A stretch of DNA of 64,000 nucleotides. Source: Notamacropus eugenii (taxonomy: Eukaryota > Chordata > Mammalia > Diprotodontia > Macropodidae). Below the pieces are notes generated by a model that was not told the DNA's origin, made no database searches, and was given only the letters and a program-made list of their open reading frames with translations. The position numbers and the translations under genes are program-made. Positions within the stretch are counted from its first letter, which is position 1. Each line of letters opens with the position of its first letter. The stretch lies in the NCBI RefSeq assembly GCF_028372415.1, contig NC_092876.1:63640885-63704884 (forward strand), written 5' to 3'. Below are positions 1 through 8,811 of this stretch, piece after piece.

Positions 1-57
1 CCCAGATGGAATGAGGACCTAAACCAGGTCTTCTGGCTCCCAGTCCAGTTCTCTTAT
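1..57 (-). repeat. MIR end fragment
   Basis: The stretch resembles the reversed 5' part of MIR ('caggtcttctggctcccagt' matches the usual 'aggtcttcctgactccaagt'). It is cut by the window edge. From here to 240 I see nothing recognisable. Confidence 0.4.
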
Positions 58-240
58 TCTTCTTTTATATGAAAAATTATGTTCGCTTTCAGAGAAGTCT
101 TCTGGAGACAGGGAGTCTTTTCATCTAAAGGAGAAATTCTAATAGAAGTTATTTCAGGTAGGCAGCAGGACCAATGAGGGGAGAGATGTGGCCACAGAGG
201 AGCTTTTATGGTAGCTGAGTGGAGGAAGAACTGGAAGGAG

Positions 241-1087
241 GCAGAGTTAAATCAAATCAACAAGCATTTATTAAGCACCTACTGTGTACTAAGTTCTGGG
301 GATACAAAGGACAAAAAAGATCTCAGTCCTCCATGAATTCATACTCTAATGGAGAACAAAACCTACAAACAATGAGGTACAAACAAGAACCATGCAGTAT
401 AAGTTGGAGGTAATCAATTAAGGGAAAGCATTATCATTAAAAGGGACTAGGAAGGGCTCTTACTGAAGGTGAGACTTTACCTGAGACTTGATGGACACCA
501 GGAAGTGGAGTCCAGGAGGAAGAGCATTCTAGGGAAGGGGGGAGGGGCAGCCAGAGAAGAGTCCAGAGCATGAAGATGGATTGTCTTAGGTGAGGAGCAG
601 CAAAGAGACCCGTGTCTGGAAGGACGGGATGGGGCCAGATAATGAAATGGCTTCAAAAGTCACATAGGATTTTATATTGGATACTGGAGGTTATAAAGAA
701 GCACTGGGGTTTATTGAGTATGTGTTGAAAGGGGTGGATTTTGTGGTCAGACCTGACCTTAAGGGAGATTACTTTGTCAACTGGATGGAGGATGACCTGG
801 AGTGGAGAGACACCAGTCAGCAGGATACAGCCGCAGTCCTGGTGTGAGATGATGAGGGTCTTTTAGGGGGCATTGGAAACATCAGAGAAGAGGAGGGCAA
901 TTGATGTTGAACTGACAATACTGGGCAAAGATGGGATGGGGGTGGGAAGAGAGAGAGAGACAGAGACAGAGAGAGAGAGAGACAGACAGAGAGACAAAGG
1001 GACAAAGACAGAGAAAGGCAGAGAGAGAGGAGGGGGAGAGGGAGAGGGAGAGAGACACACAGAGAGAGACAGAGAGACAAAGATAGA

Positions 1088-1166
<79 letters not shown>

Positions 1167-1560
1167 TGAGGATGACCCCTAGGTTGCAGGCCCAGGTGAT
1201 TGGGAGAATGGCTGTAATACCCTTGGCAATAATAGGGAAGCTGAGAATAGGGGAGGATTTGGGAGGAAAGCTAATGAATTTGGTATTGAACATGTCTAGT
1301 CTGAGATATCCAATAGGCATGTGGAGGTCAGGGAAGAGGTTAGGACTGAGTAAACATTTCTGAGAACCGTCAGCACAGAGATGATCACTGAATCCCTGGG
1401 AGCTGATGAGATCATATAGTGAAACAGTACTGAGGAAGAAGAAGAGGGCTCAGGACAGGGCTTTGGGGGACATTCATGGTCAGTAAGCAGTGACTTGGAT
1501 GAAGATGCAGCAAAAGAGATTGAAAAAGAAGAGTTTTGCAATAGACCAGGCAAAGGGGGT
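241..1560 (-). mobile_element. LINE L2 (3' half, reversed)
   Basis: The left end is the L2 3' terminus in reverse ('caagcatttattaagcacct', 'tctggggatacaaagg'). The stretch then follows the reverse of the L2 reverse transcriptase region with matching blocks to about 1550, for example 'tggtcagacctgaccttaag' and 'gggagctgatgagatcatat'. On the minus strand, 1296-1553 still reads SLLTDHECPPKPCPEPSS, matching the L2 RT stretch around VPQGSxLGP. It is old and full of stops. Similarity fades between 1560 and 1740. A GA tract expands the middle. Confidence 0.85.
945..1164. repeat. (GA)n purine tract inside L2
   Basis: Purine-rich tract of GA, GACA and GGGAGA units that ends in an uninterrupted run of 36 AG dinucleotides (1093-1164). 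It lies exactly where reversed L2 has a short natural 'gagagagag', so the microsatellite probably grew from the LINE itself. Open frames here are low-complexity artefacts. Confidence 0.95.
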
Positions 1561-1799
1561 GAGGGCCTTCACTCAGGTGGTGGCAGAAACAGAGATGTGG
1601 GCTTTTCTTTAATCCTTCAAGGGGCTTTGTTTTCTAGCAGGAAGGAGAAAGTGCAAAATTCCCTGAGGATTTGGATGGATGTTGAGAAGTATTTAAACAA
1701 TATAGAGAAGAATAGAAAAGGACTCTACTAATGCTCAGAGTGAATCAATGGATATGCAGCTAGGAAGCACTGTAGAATATAGAATATAAGAATATAAAC

Positions 1800-1888
1800 T
1801 GTTAGAACTGGGGGGCCCTTAGAACCCAGGAGGTCAGAGCTGGGAGGGGTCATAGAATATAGAATCATAGAGCATAGAACATCAGAAT
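1800..1888 (-). repeat. Degenerate 'cagagctgggagggccctta' units
   Basis: Two or three diverged copies of the unit that forms the minisatellite at 3603-3893, such as 'ggtcagagctgggaggggtc'. The unit resembles the 3' end of MIR or L3 in reverse ('agagctggaagggaccttag'). Confidence 0.45.
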
Positions 1889-1889
1889 A

Positions 1890-2041
1890 TTGAATTTACC
1901 TCTGACTCTTAACTATTAGGGGAACTTGGGCCAAGTCACTTAACCTGCCTGGGCCTCAATTTTCTCATCTATAAAATGGGCTGGTTAGACAATATGGCTT
2001 TCGGAGTCCTTTCCTTCATCCACAATTCTATGATTCTGTGA
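1890..2041 (+). repeat. MIR SINE
   Basis: It carries the MIR hallmarks in order: 'cttgggccaagtcacttaac', 'gcctcaattttctcatctat', 'aaaatgggctggttagac', and a tail ending 'ttctatgattctgtgaa'. Confidence 0.75.
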
Positions 2042-2186
2042 ATGTCATCAATGGAAGGCTACACAGAACATAAAATGTTAGAGCTGGAAAAGACCATACA
2101 GAGACCTGAATTGGGTAACCAGGCCTCAGTTTGACCCCAAGTCCTCTGACTAAATTCAGTAATCTTTCCATTATACCAGGATGATT
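2042..2186 (-). repeat. MIR SINE, internally deleted
   Basis: The reversed 3' part ('atgttagagctggaaaagac') joins the reversed 5' part ('aagtcctctgactaaattca') directly. The central 'gaggaaactgag' core is missing. Confidence 0.6.
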
Positions 2187-2616
2187 CTCTCCATTCTTGA
2201 GCTTATTCCCCACTCCCCCTAGCCTTCAAGAGCATATGGGATGTGACAGAACAGAGGGTAGTAGAAATATGTCCAAGTGGTAGAGCACAATGGGCGGGTC
2301 ACTGGGTCCAGAAGAATTAGGGTGGGGACATGGCCTGAGCAAATGTAGGGAGGTGATTGTATCCAGTGTATAGAAGCCTGTGGTGTAGAATCAGAAAAAA
2401 ACAGAATCCTAGGAAAACTGGGCTGCAGTATTAAGAAGATAAGAAGCACACCATTCTCAATTTGGGTACCCAAGGGCAAATTTCTTAGTTATGTCTTTAC
2501 CTGTATCATTGAACAAAAGTAGGCAATTGTGTGACAGGGGAAGGCTCTCTGTGCATTTGTGTATGGCCTTGTGTGAAAGACTGAATCTGGGTGTGATTAT
2601 AAAAGGCTGAGTATTC
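2187..2616. other. Unassigned sequence
   Basis: No repeat family, exon-like pattern or tract is recognisable here. The short open frames are not conserved-looking. Confidence 0.4.
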
Positions 2617-2790
2617 CTGTATGTGTATGTATGTGTGTGTGTGTGTCATGTTTGTGTATGTATGTATGTGTGTTTGTGTGTTTGTGCGTATGTGTGTTTG
2701 TGTGTGTAGGGTGTGTTTGTGTGTGTAGGTATGTGTGTAGGTATCATGTTTGTGTGTGTGTGTGCATGTGCACACATGTGCACATACCTC
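2617..2790. repeat. TG-rich microsatellite
   Basis: Imperfect alternation of TG, TATG and TTTG units, ending 'gtgtgtgtgtgcatgtgcac'. The cysteine/valine-rich frames on both strands are repeat translations. Confidence 0.95.
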
Positions 2791-2819
2791 TTTGTGAGCA
2801 AGAAGGTGTCTCTATAACA

Positions 2820-3120
2820 GCCTCTGAGAGCTCCAGACACCCTGTCACTTCAGGAGAATCGGCTTATAGAGCTCTAGGCTGCTGTTCCAGGAAAGAGCGG
2901 CCATGGTTCAGCATTGTCTCTTGGGATAGATTTAAAAATAATCTTACTAATTCCTTAGCCTGGTAGAAGCAGCAGCCTCACACCTCGAGTGAGATTAGCA
3001 TAACGATTAATTATTTCAAAAAGAACTGGGTCGGCTGCTCACTGGCCAAATCACAAAGGCTATTAATGCCCAGTCATTTTTAATAAACTTCCAGGCACAC
3101 AGACCTGCCCCTCAATCACC
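2820..3120. promoter_or_regulatory. Possible conserved noncoding element
   Basis: Repeat-free block between a TG tract and a MIR. Within 100 bases it carries several TAAT cores of the homeodomain type ('gattagcataacgattaatt', 'ctattaatgcc', 'tttttaataaac'). This texture is typical of developmental enhancers. No conservation test was possible, so this is a guess from composition. Confidence 0.3.
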
Positions 3121-3164
3121 AGAAGTGGCCTCCTGGGGAGGTGGGAGGGAGAGAGTTCGGTATG

Positions 3165-3325
3165 GAAGCTGTGGACTAAGTCAAGAGACTAGGATTCTAC
3201 AGCTGAGTGTTCTAAGCTGTGTGACCTTAAGCCAGTCCTTTTCCCTCTTTGGGCCTCAATTTTCTTCTCTATAAAATGGAAGAGTAGTATGTTCTCTAGC
3301 CTCTTCCAGTTTTACACTTTGGGAA
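3165..3325 (+). repeat. MIR SINE
   Basis: 'aagctgtgtgaccttaagcc', 'gggcctcaattttcttctct' and 'ctagcctcttccagttttac' follow the MIR order. Confidence 0.75.
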
Positions 3326-3379
3326 TTGATTATTGGATTCGTTACTGAGCAGAGATTGTCTTCCAGCCCTTGGAGGACT

Positions 3380-3460
3380 GTTTTAGGAAACCAGAGGATG
3401 ATTTCTGACCTCAAAGACCTTTGAGTCTAGCTTGGAGGACAGGTCCCATACAATAAATAG
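3380..3460 (-). repeat. L2/MIR3 3' fragment
   Basis: 'tgacctcaaagacctttgag' then 'ggaggacaggtcccatacaa' resembles the reversed L2 tail ('tgccctcaaggagcttacag'). It is weak and short. Confidence 0.35.
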
Positions 3461-3602
3461 TTGGAGAGGAAAGAAGGGTAACATTGCATATTATTTGTTG
3501 GCAGTAAGATGGTCAAGGAAGAAAGAGGTTGGTGTTGTATTCATAGGACTATGAGCCAAAAAACATAAGACAATAAATTTAGGAGGAGCCTCAGAATATA
3601 TA

Positions 3603-3893
3603 ATGTCAGAGCTGTGAGGGCCTTAGAACACGGGATGTCAGAGCTGTGAGGGCCTTAGAACACGGGATGTCAGAGCTGTGAGGGCCTTAGAACACGGGAT
3701 GTCAGAGCTGTGAGGGCCTTAGAACACGGGATGTCAGAGCTGTGAGGGCCTTAGAACACGGGATGTCAGAGCTGTGAGGGCCTTAGAACACGGGATGTCA
3801 GAGCTGTGAGGGCCTTAGAACACAGGATGTCAGAACTGGGAGGGCCCTTAGAACTCAGGATATCTGAGCTGGGAGGGGTCTTAGAACATAAAA
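3603..3893. repeat. 32-bp minisatellite
   Basis: Seven essentially identical 32-base units start at 3603, 3635, 3667, 3699, 3731, 3763 and 3795. Each reads 'atgtcagagctgtgagggcc' followed by 'ttagaacacggg'. About two diverged units follow to 3893. The diverged end ('cagaactgggagggccctta') is closer to the dispersed unit at 1800-1888 and 29285-29362, so the left block looks recently homogenised. Confidence 0.95.
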
Positions 3894-3909
3894 GTGAAGA
3901 CAGAAGGGA

Positions 3910-3992
3910 CCTCAGTTGTCAGTCAACAAATATTTCTAAAATGCTTACTACGTGCCAGGCACTGTGCTAAAATGCTGCAGATATAAAGTCAG
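3910..3992 (-). repeat. L2 3' end fragment
   Basis: 'tcaacaaatatttctaaaat' then 'gtgccaggcactgtgctaaa' is the reversed L2 terminus. Confidence 0.65.
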
Positions 3993-4004
3993 TTAAAAAA
4001 TAAT

Positions 4005-4255
4005 AACTTAGAAATCATCAAATCCAATCTCCTCATTTTTTGGTTGAGGAAAGTAAGCAACTCTTCCCATGTTGAGCAGACTGTATGCAGCAGGGACAGA
4101 ATTGTCACCCAGCTGTTCCTGATGCCAAGCCCAGTGTTGAACCCCCTATGCCGCTCACCTGTCTTTGAGCCTTAGTTTCTTCATCTTTGTTTTACAGATG
4201 GTTTGGACTAGACAATTTTTTTAGGGTCCCCTCAGGCTCTAAGGCTATGTGCTCC
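4005..4255. repeat. Two head-to-head MIR remnants
   Basis: Bases 4005-4165 read as reversed MIR ('atctcctcatttttt', 'ttgaggaaagtaag'). Bases 4165-4255 read as forward MIR ('gagccttagtttcttcatct', 'gatggtttggactagac'). Both are diverged. Confidence 0.45.
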
Positions 4256-4264
4256 CTAGTGCAC

Positions 4265-4460
4265 AGTAATAAAGTAGGAACAGAGCCTAGAGGGCTGGTG
4301 GTACTGGAGCAAGAAAGTCCTGAGTTCAAGTCCTGATTCTAATACAAATTAGCTGTGTGACCTTGGAACTAGTCACTTAACTGCTCAGTGTCCCAAGCAA
4401 TTCTCTAAGACTATAAGGTAGAGAGGAGTTGCTGATCTGTATCAGTGAAGAGTTTCCACA
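4265..4460 (+). repeat. tRNA-derived marsupial SINE, older subfamily
   Basis: The head has the B-box-like 'tgagttcaagtcctg' and 'agctgtgtgaccttggaact'. The body 'gttgctgatctgtatcagtg' plus 'gagtttccacaccaagaagt' matches a marsupial SINE body I recognise but cannot name with confidence. Confidence 0.6.
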
Positions 4461-4494
4461 CCAAGAAGTTCTCTGCATAGATGAAATTGTACAT

Positions 4495-4622
4495 CCAAAC
4501 CATGCACTGAGGCAAATAGGTGACTTACCCAGGGTCTCACAGCTAGTTAAGTTCCTGAAGTCAGATTTGAACTCGGAAAGAAGAACCAGACCTGGCACTC
4601 TAACCACTGTGCCACCTAGCTA
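4495..4622 (-). repeat. tRNA-derived marsupial SINE, 5' part
   Basis: The reversed head has 'ccagggtctcacagctagtt', 'cagatttgaactcggaaa' and 'ccactgtgccacctagctac'. The last block is the complement of the A-box region. Confidence 0.75.
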
Positions 4623-4623
4623 C

Positions 4624-4746
4624 CCCAATTGTCTTTACAATGTTGTTACTGCATAAAGTGTTCTCCAGGTTCTGCTCACTTCACTCCACATCAGTTTATG
4701 TGTCTTCCTAGGTTCTTCTGAAACCATCCCTTTCATCATTTCTTAG
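4624..4746 (-). mobile_element. L1 3'UTR, part of a split L1
   Basis: 'gtctttacaatgttgttact', 'gttctgctcacttcactcca' and 'ttcatcatttctta' follow the reversed marsupial L1 3'UTR and ORF2 end. The next piece of the same element resumes at 6101, so one reversed L1 was split by a 1.35-kb SINE cluster. The matching 'gcagaatg' on both sides (about 4748 and 6102) is the probable target duplication. Confidence 0.75.
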
Positions 4747-4749
4747 GGC

Positions 4750-4912
4750 AGAATGGGGGGCCATGTGTCTTGCCACTGGATCCAAATGGCTCCAGAGGAG
4801 AAAGTGAAGCTGGTGACTTTGCACAGCCCTGCTTCACTTCACTTCAATTCACTTTCAAGTCATGGCCACACCTTCCTGATCTACTCTAGGAGAACAAAGG
4901 ACAATCTGTGAG
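4750..4912 (+). repeat. RTE-tailed SINE, 5'-truncated
   Basis: 'cactggatccaaatggctcc', 'gagaaagtgaagctggtgac' and 'ttgcacagccctgcttcact' lead to the RTE-like tail 'gagaacaaaggacaa'. It belongs to the family seen complete at 5200-5612. I recall it as MAR4-like. Confidence 0.75.
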
Positions 4913-4971
4913 TAGTTCAAGGTACCTCACTGGGAACCCAACTGGCCAGTTCCAGTTAGGCAACACAACTT

Positions 4972-5100
4972 CCTTCCTTCCTTCCTTCCTTCCTTCCTTC
5001 CTTCCTTCCTTCCTTCCTTCCTTCCTTCCTTCCTTCCTTCCTTCCTTCCTTCCTTCCTCCCTTCCTTCCTTCCTTCCTTCCTTTTTTCCCTTTCCTTCCC
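4972..5100. repeat. (TTCC)n microsatellite
   Basis: A near-perfect TTCC tract of about 120 bases with a few C or T changes near its right end. Polypyrimidine on the plus strand, it could form triplex DNA. It follows directly on the first SINE of the cluster. Confidence 0.95.
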
Positions 5101-5199
5101 TTCCCTCCCTCTTCTCCCTCTATCCACAAAGGGTATGGTACCCTTACCTGAAGGTGCTCTGCCCAAAGGAATGTAAATTTTGATGGCTGAAACCTAACA

Positions 5200-5612
5200 A
5201 GATATCTTGGGGCTATGGGTTAGATTTCTTTCTTAAACACTGTGCCTTAAAACCCATTGTATACCTATGTAGAGGAAAGCAGGAAAAGAAAAAGCAGCCT
5301 AGCTACAACCAAGGTGTTTTGACTGTTAGGCACTACTTAAAGGCACTTCTACTTCACCGAATGGGTGTATCTCACTCAAAGTGAGTACCTGATAAAATCT
5401 TAGCCTAAAATGTCCAGGGACTCCCATTGCATCCTGGGCCATCTTCAGTCTTCCTGATGGATATCTGGCCGCTGGACCCAGATGGCTCAGGAGGAGAAAG
5501 TGAGGCTGTTGACCTTGCACAGCCCTCCCTCACTCAAATCAAAGTCAAGTGCAAGTCGTGTCATCATTCTGATGTCATGGTCCTCTTCAAAGGACAAACA
5601 CAACAACAACAA
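5200..5612 (+). repeat. RTE-tailed SINE, near complete
   Basis: The head contains 'aatgggtgtatctcactcaa' and 'agtgagtacctgataaaatc'. The body has 'gcatcctgggccatcttcag', 'tggacccagatggctcagga' and 'cttgcacagccctccctcac'. The tail 'atggtcctcttcaaaggaca' is followed by (aac)n. This tail matches the RTE 3' end at 10165-10215. Confidence 0.85.
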
Positions 5613-5639
5613 ACCTTAAACCCAATTCTCTCAAACTCT

Positions 5640-6100
5640 CATTGATTGGCCAACAATAGGTCCCAGCCCAAGCTGCACTTAGTGTTCCTTGTTTGGGCCC
5701 TGAGGCTCTGACTGAATGTAAATAGTAAAAAAATAGTTTCTGTTTTGGTCAGAAACCCCAAGGGTCTTCCCCTCCCAGACTGATTTTTTTTTTTTAATTA
5801 GGTAAAAGGGGCCATTCCTTGGCTCATGTCTTACCTTGTCTTAATCACTGAATGGGCACTGCCTCAATCAAAGTGAGAACTCACAAAAACCTTAGCTTTA
5901 AGGGGTCAAGGTCCCACTGCATTCTGGGCCATCTCCAGTCCTCTGATAGATATCTGGCCAGTGGACCTAGATACCTCTGGAGGAGAGAGTGAGGCTGGTG
6001 ACTTTGCCCAGGCCTCCCTCACTTTAATCTAACTCATTTGCAAGCCATGGCCTCATCTTCCTGAAGTCTTGGTCCTCTTTGAGAATGAAGGACAAACCAC
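5640..6100 (+). repeat. RTE-tailed SINE, long form
   Basis: Same family as 5200-5612 with a longer 5' part ('tgtttgggccctgaggctct', 'ggtcagaaaccccaagggtc'). It then continues with 'aatgggcactgcctcaatca', 'gcattctgggccatctccag' and the tail 'ctttgagaatgaaggacaaa' at 6073-6095. Confidence 0.85.
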
Positions 6101-6690
6101 AAGTGCAGAATGATGTTCCTTTACACTCATACGATACAATTGGTTCAGCTATTTCCCAACTGATAGACGTTCCCTTCAATTCTAGTTCTTGCCATCACAC
6201 ACCAAAAAAAATCTGCTGTAGATTTTTGTACATGTGTATTCTTTGGTCTCTTTAAGGTACTGTCCTAGAAAGGCTATCACTGGTTTAAAGGGACTGCGCA
6301 GTTTTATGTTTTATGATGTTTTGAGAATAGTTCTGAATTGCCTTCCAGCATGTTTGGACCAGTTCACAGTTCCATCAACAGTACATTAATGTACCTGTTT
6401 TCCCACAGCCCTTCCGGCATTTATCATTTTCTTTTTTTGGCAGCTTTGCCAGTCTCATAGGTATGAGGTAGACCTCAGAGTTGCTTTAATTTGCATTTCT
6501 CTGAGTACTAATGATTTGGAGCATTCTTTAATACAGTTATTGATAGCTTGGATTTTGTCCTTTGAAAACTGTTCAGATCCTTTGACCATTTATCAATTGG
6601 GGAATTACTCATATTCTTATAAATTTGAATCATAGAAACTTACTGCAAAAATTTTTTCCAATTAACTATTTCCCTTCTAATCTAGAGCCT
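6101..6690 (-). mobile_element. L1 ORF2 C-terminal region (reversed)
   Basis: It continues the L1 broken at 4746. 'tttcccaactgatagacgtt', 'ttttgtacatgtgtattctt', 'tgaattgccttccagcatgt' and 'cctttgaccatttatcaatt' match the reversed end of marsupial L1 ORF2. On the minus strand these encode the region around NWKxRGxPSIGEW and the cysteine-rich end. Frames are broken. Confidence 0.85.
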
Positions 6691-8396
6691 CTTTTTAAAC
6701 TTAATTTTTTTAATTGAGGAAATCTATTTTGTCTTCCTTCTACCTCCCCCCCCAACCTATGAAAAAGAAAGAAAACAAAAAATTGTAATAAATATGTATA
6801 GTTAAAAGAAATGAGCTTTCACCTTGGCCATGAACAAAAAATAGATGTTTCCATCTGCATTTTGAGTCTATCACCTGTTTGTCAGCATGTAGGTAGCATG
6901 TTTCAGCACATAGTTTATGGAACTGTGGTCATTGGTCATTGGGATGGTTAGCATTTCCTGTCCCTTGTTCATGTTTCTCTTGATTCTTGTGTTTGTAATT
7001 CTACGTTGTTTTTTATTCAGCTCTGATATTTTAATCAGTAATGTGTGGAAGTCCTCTCTTTCCTTAAAAGCTCTTTTCTCTCCTGTACTATACTCAGTTT
7101 TTCTGGGTAAATTATTCTTGGTTCTAAGTCTTTTGCCTTCTAGAATATCTCATTCCATCCTTTCTGATCCTTTATGTGGGAGGCAAGAAAATTCTGTTTT
7201 CCACATTCCTAGGTGATAAGAGTTGTGACCTAGCATGGACAGGTTAGAGGTCAAATACTAAGGCTCAAGGGGAAGTGTGAGGATGGACCTATCACACAGG
7301 AGAACATGGAGTCATATGGCCAGGGGACGGTGTTGTGGGAGATCCAAAGTTAGGAAAATCGTATAAGAAGCCCCATCTTTCTGCATATGTTATAGTCATC
7401 CTGTAACCTTACTGGGGAGGCTGCCCATTCATTCAGGGGGAATGGACATAAAGATTAATAAAAGCTTTCCTGATTTCACAACAGGCATTGTTCTTTGTTT
7501 AAGGTGAGCATGTTTCTCACTGTTGGGGGCTTGTTAGACGGGCTCACTTCTAACATTTACAATGGTGGCCATTAAATCTTGTTCAATCCTGACTGTGGCT
7601 CCTTGATACTTGAATTCTTTCCTTCTGACTGCTTGCAGAATTTTTCTTTGATTGGAGAAACTCTGAATTTTGGCCATAACATTCCTGGGAGTGTTTATTT
7701 TGGGGGTTCTTTAGAAGTTGACCAGTATATTTTTTCTATTTTTACATTGCCTTTCAGTTATTAGAGATCTGGGAGGTTTTATTTTCTGATTTCCTTTTTA
7801 AAAAATGTCTGGGTTCTTTGTTTGTTTGTTTTAACTTTCAAGTAGATCAATGATTCTTAAATTATTTCTCCTAGATCTGTTTTCCAAGTCAGTTGTTTTT
7901 TATATAAAACTTCACTCTATTTTTTTCTTTAGTTTTTTTAACTTAATTTTGATACTTCTAGTTATTTCAAGAAGTCATTTGATCCATTCTAAATTTCAAG
8001 AAATGTTTTGTTTGGTTAAAGTTTTATACATCCTCTTAATTCTCTTTTCAATTATTTCTTTTATAATTTTCATTTGTTTTCTAATTATTTCCTCTAGAGC
8101 TCACTTTTAATTTATAAAATCACTTTTAGCTTTTTTTTTTGTCTTATTTCATCTCTTCCAGGAATTTTAGTTGCACTTGTGACTAGGTTGTGATTTTTCT
8201 TTTAGCATTTGCTCATAGATGTTTTGAAGTTATTTTCTTCTTTTGGATTTCTTGAGTGTTCCCATCACCAAAATAACTCTGTATAGTAGGATTCTTTTTT
8301 TATTTGCTCATTTTTGAATTCTTATTTCCCGACTCTAGACTTTGTTTTAGGGCTTTCTGGAGCAAATTGTTGGACCACAATTGATCCTGTGATGCA
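6691..8396 (-). mobile_element. HAL1-like L1: ORF1 plus 3'UTR, no ORF2
   Basis: The left end is T-rich (a reversed A tail) followed by a reversed L1 3'UTR of the older type ('gagtctatcacctgtttgtc', 'aactgtggtcattggtcatt'). From about 6946 it passes straight into reversed ORF1. The RRM/C-terminal blocks come first ('actcagtttttctgggtaaa', 'tttgattggagaaactctga'), then the coiled-coil part ('cctagatctgttttccaagt'). ORF2 is absent, as in HAL1 elements, although a deletion could look the same. A solo LTR interrupts it at 7175-7555. Confidence 0.7.
7175..7555 (+). mobile_element. Solo LTR of an endogenous retrovirus (ERV1-like)
   Basis: A 381-base insertion in the L1 ORF1, starting 'tgtgggaggc' and ending 'cacttctaaca', flanked on both sides by TTTA (7171-7174 and 7556-7559). 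A 4-bp target duplication and TG...CA ends fit a gammaretrovirus-like LTR. A poly(A) signal AATAAA lies at 7457-7462. No internal viral sequence is present, so it is a solo LTR fossil left by recombination. Confidence 0.7.
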
Positions 8397-8640
8397 CCTT
8401 CCTGAAGTCATGGTCCTCTTTGAGAATGAAGGACAAACCACAAGTGCAGAATGATGTTCCTTTACACTCATATGATACAATTTGTTCAACTATTCCCCAA
8501 CTGATAGACGTTCCCTTCAATTCTAGTTCTTGCCACCACCACCACAACAACAAAAAATCTGCTGTAGATATTTGTACATATGTATTCTCTGGTCTCTTTA
8601 AGGTATTGGCCTAGGAGGGATATCACTGGTTTGAAGGGAA
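8397..8640. repeat. Second copy of a SINE-tail/L1 hybrid segment
   Basis: About 235 bases repeat 6057-6290 at roughly 90% identity, running across the joint between the SINE tail ('gaatgaaggacaaaccacaa') and reversed L1 ('tgatgttcctttacactcat'). The two copies lie in direct orientation on either side of the HAL1-like element. Confidence 0.85.
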
Positions 8641-8689
8641 AGATTCTTATTGCTGCTTTCTTGGAATATTGAGTGTTATGTTACTCTAG

Positions 8690-8810
8690 GATGTCAGGGA
8701 CAGTTAAGGCTGGGAACTTACAAGATTTCAGTCTTCTCAAACCAATCTGATCTAGAGCAAAATCTGAGCACTGCTTTCCTGATGAGTCCAGCACTCTATC
8801 TGCTATACCA
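8690..8810 (-). repeat. MIR remnant
   Basis: 'atgtcagggacagttaaggc' and 'gagtccagcactctatctgc' recall the two ends of reversed MIR. Confidence 0.4.
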
Positions 8811-8811
8811 T

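Noticed and set aside
873-1320. Long open frames on both strands across the GA tract
   Set aside because: They are translations of a microsatellite (RERERE and SLSLSL) within L2.
2506-2966. Cysteine/valine and histidine/threonine-rich open frames
   Set aside because: They translate the TG-rich tract.
3603-3893. CRISPR-like array
   Set aside because: Units are directly adjacent with no variable spacers, and the sequence is mammalian.
4908-5183. Repetitive PSFL protein and its reverse
   Set aside because: TTCC microsatellite only.
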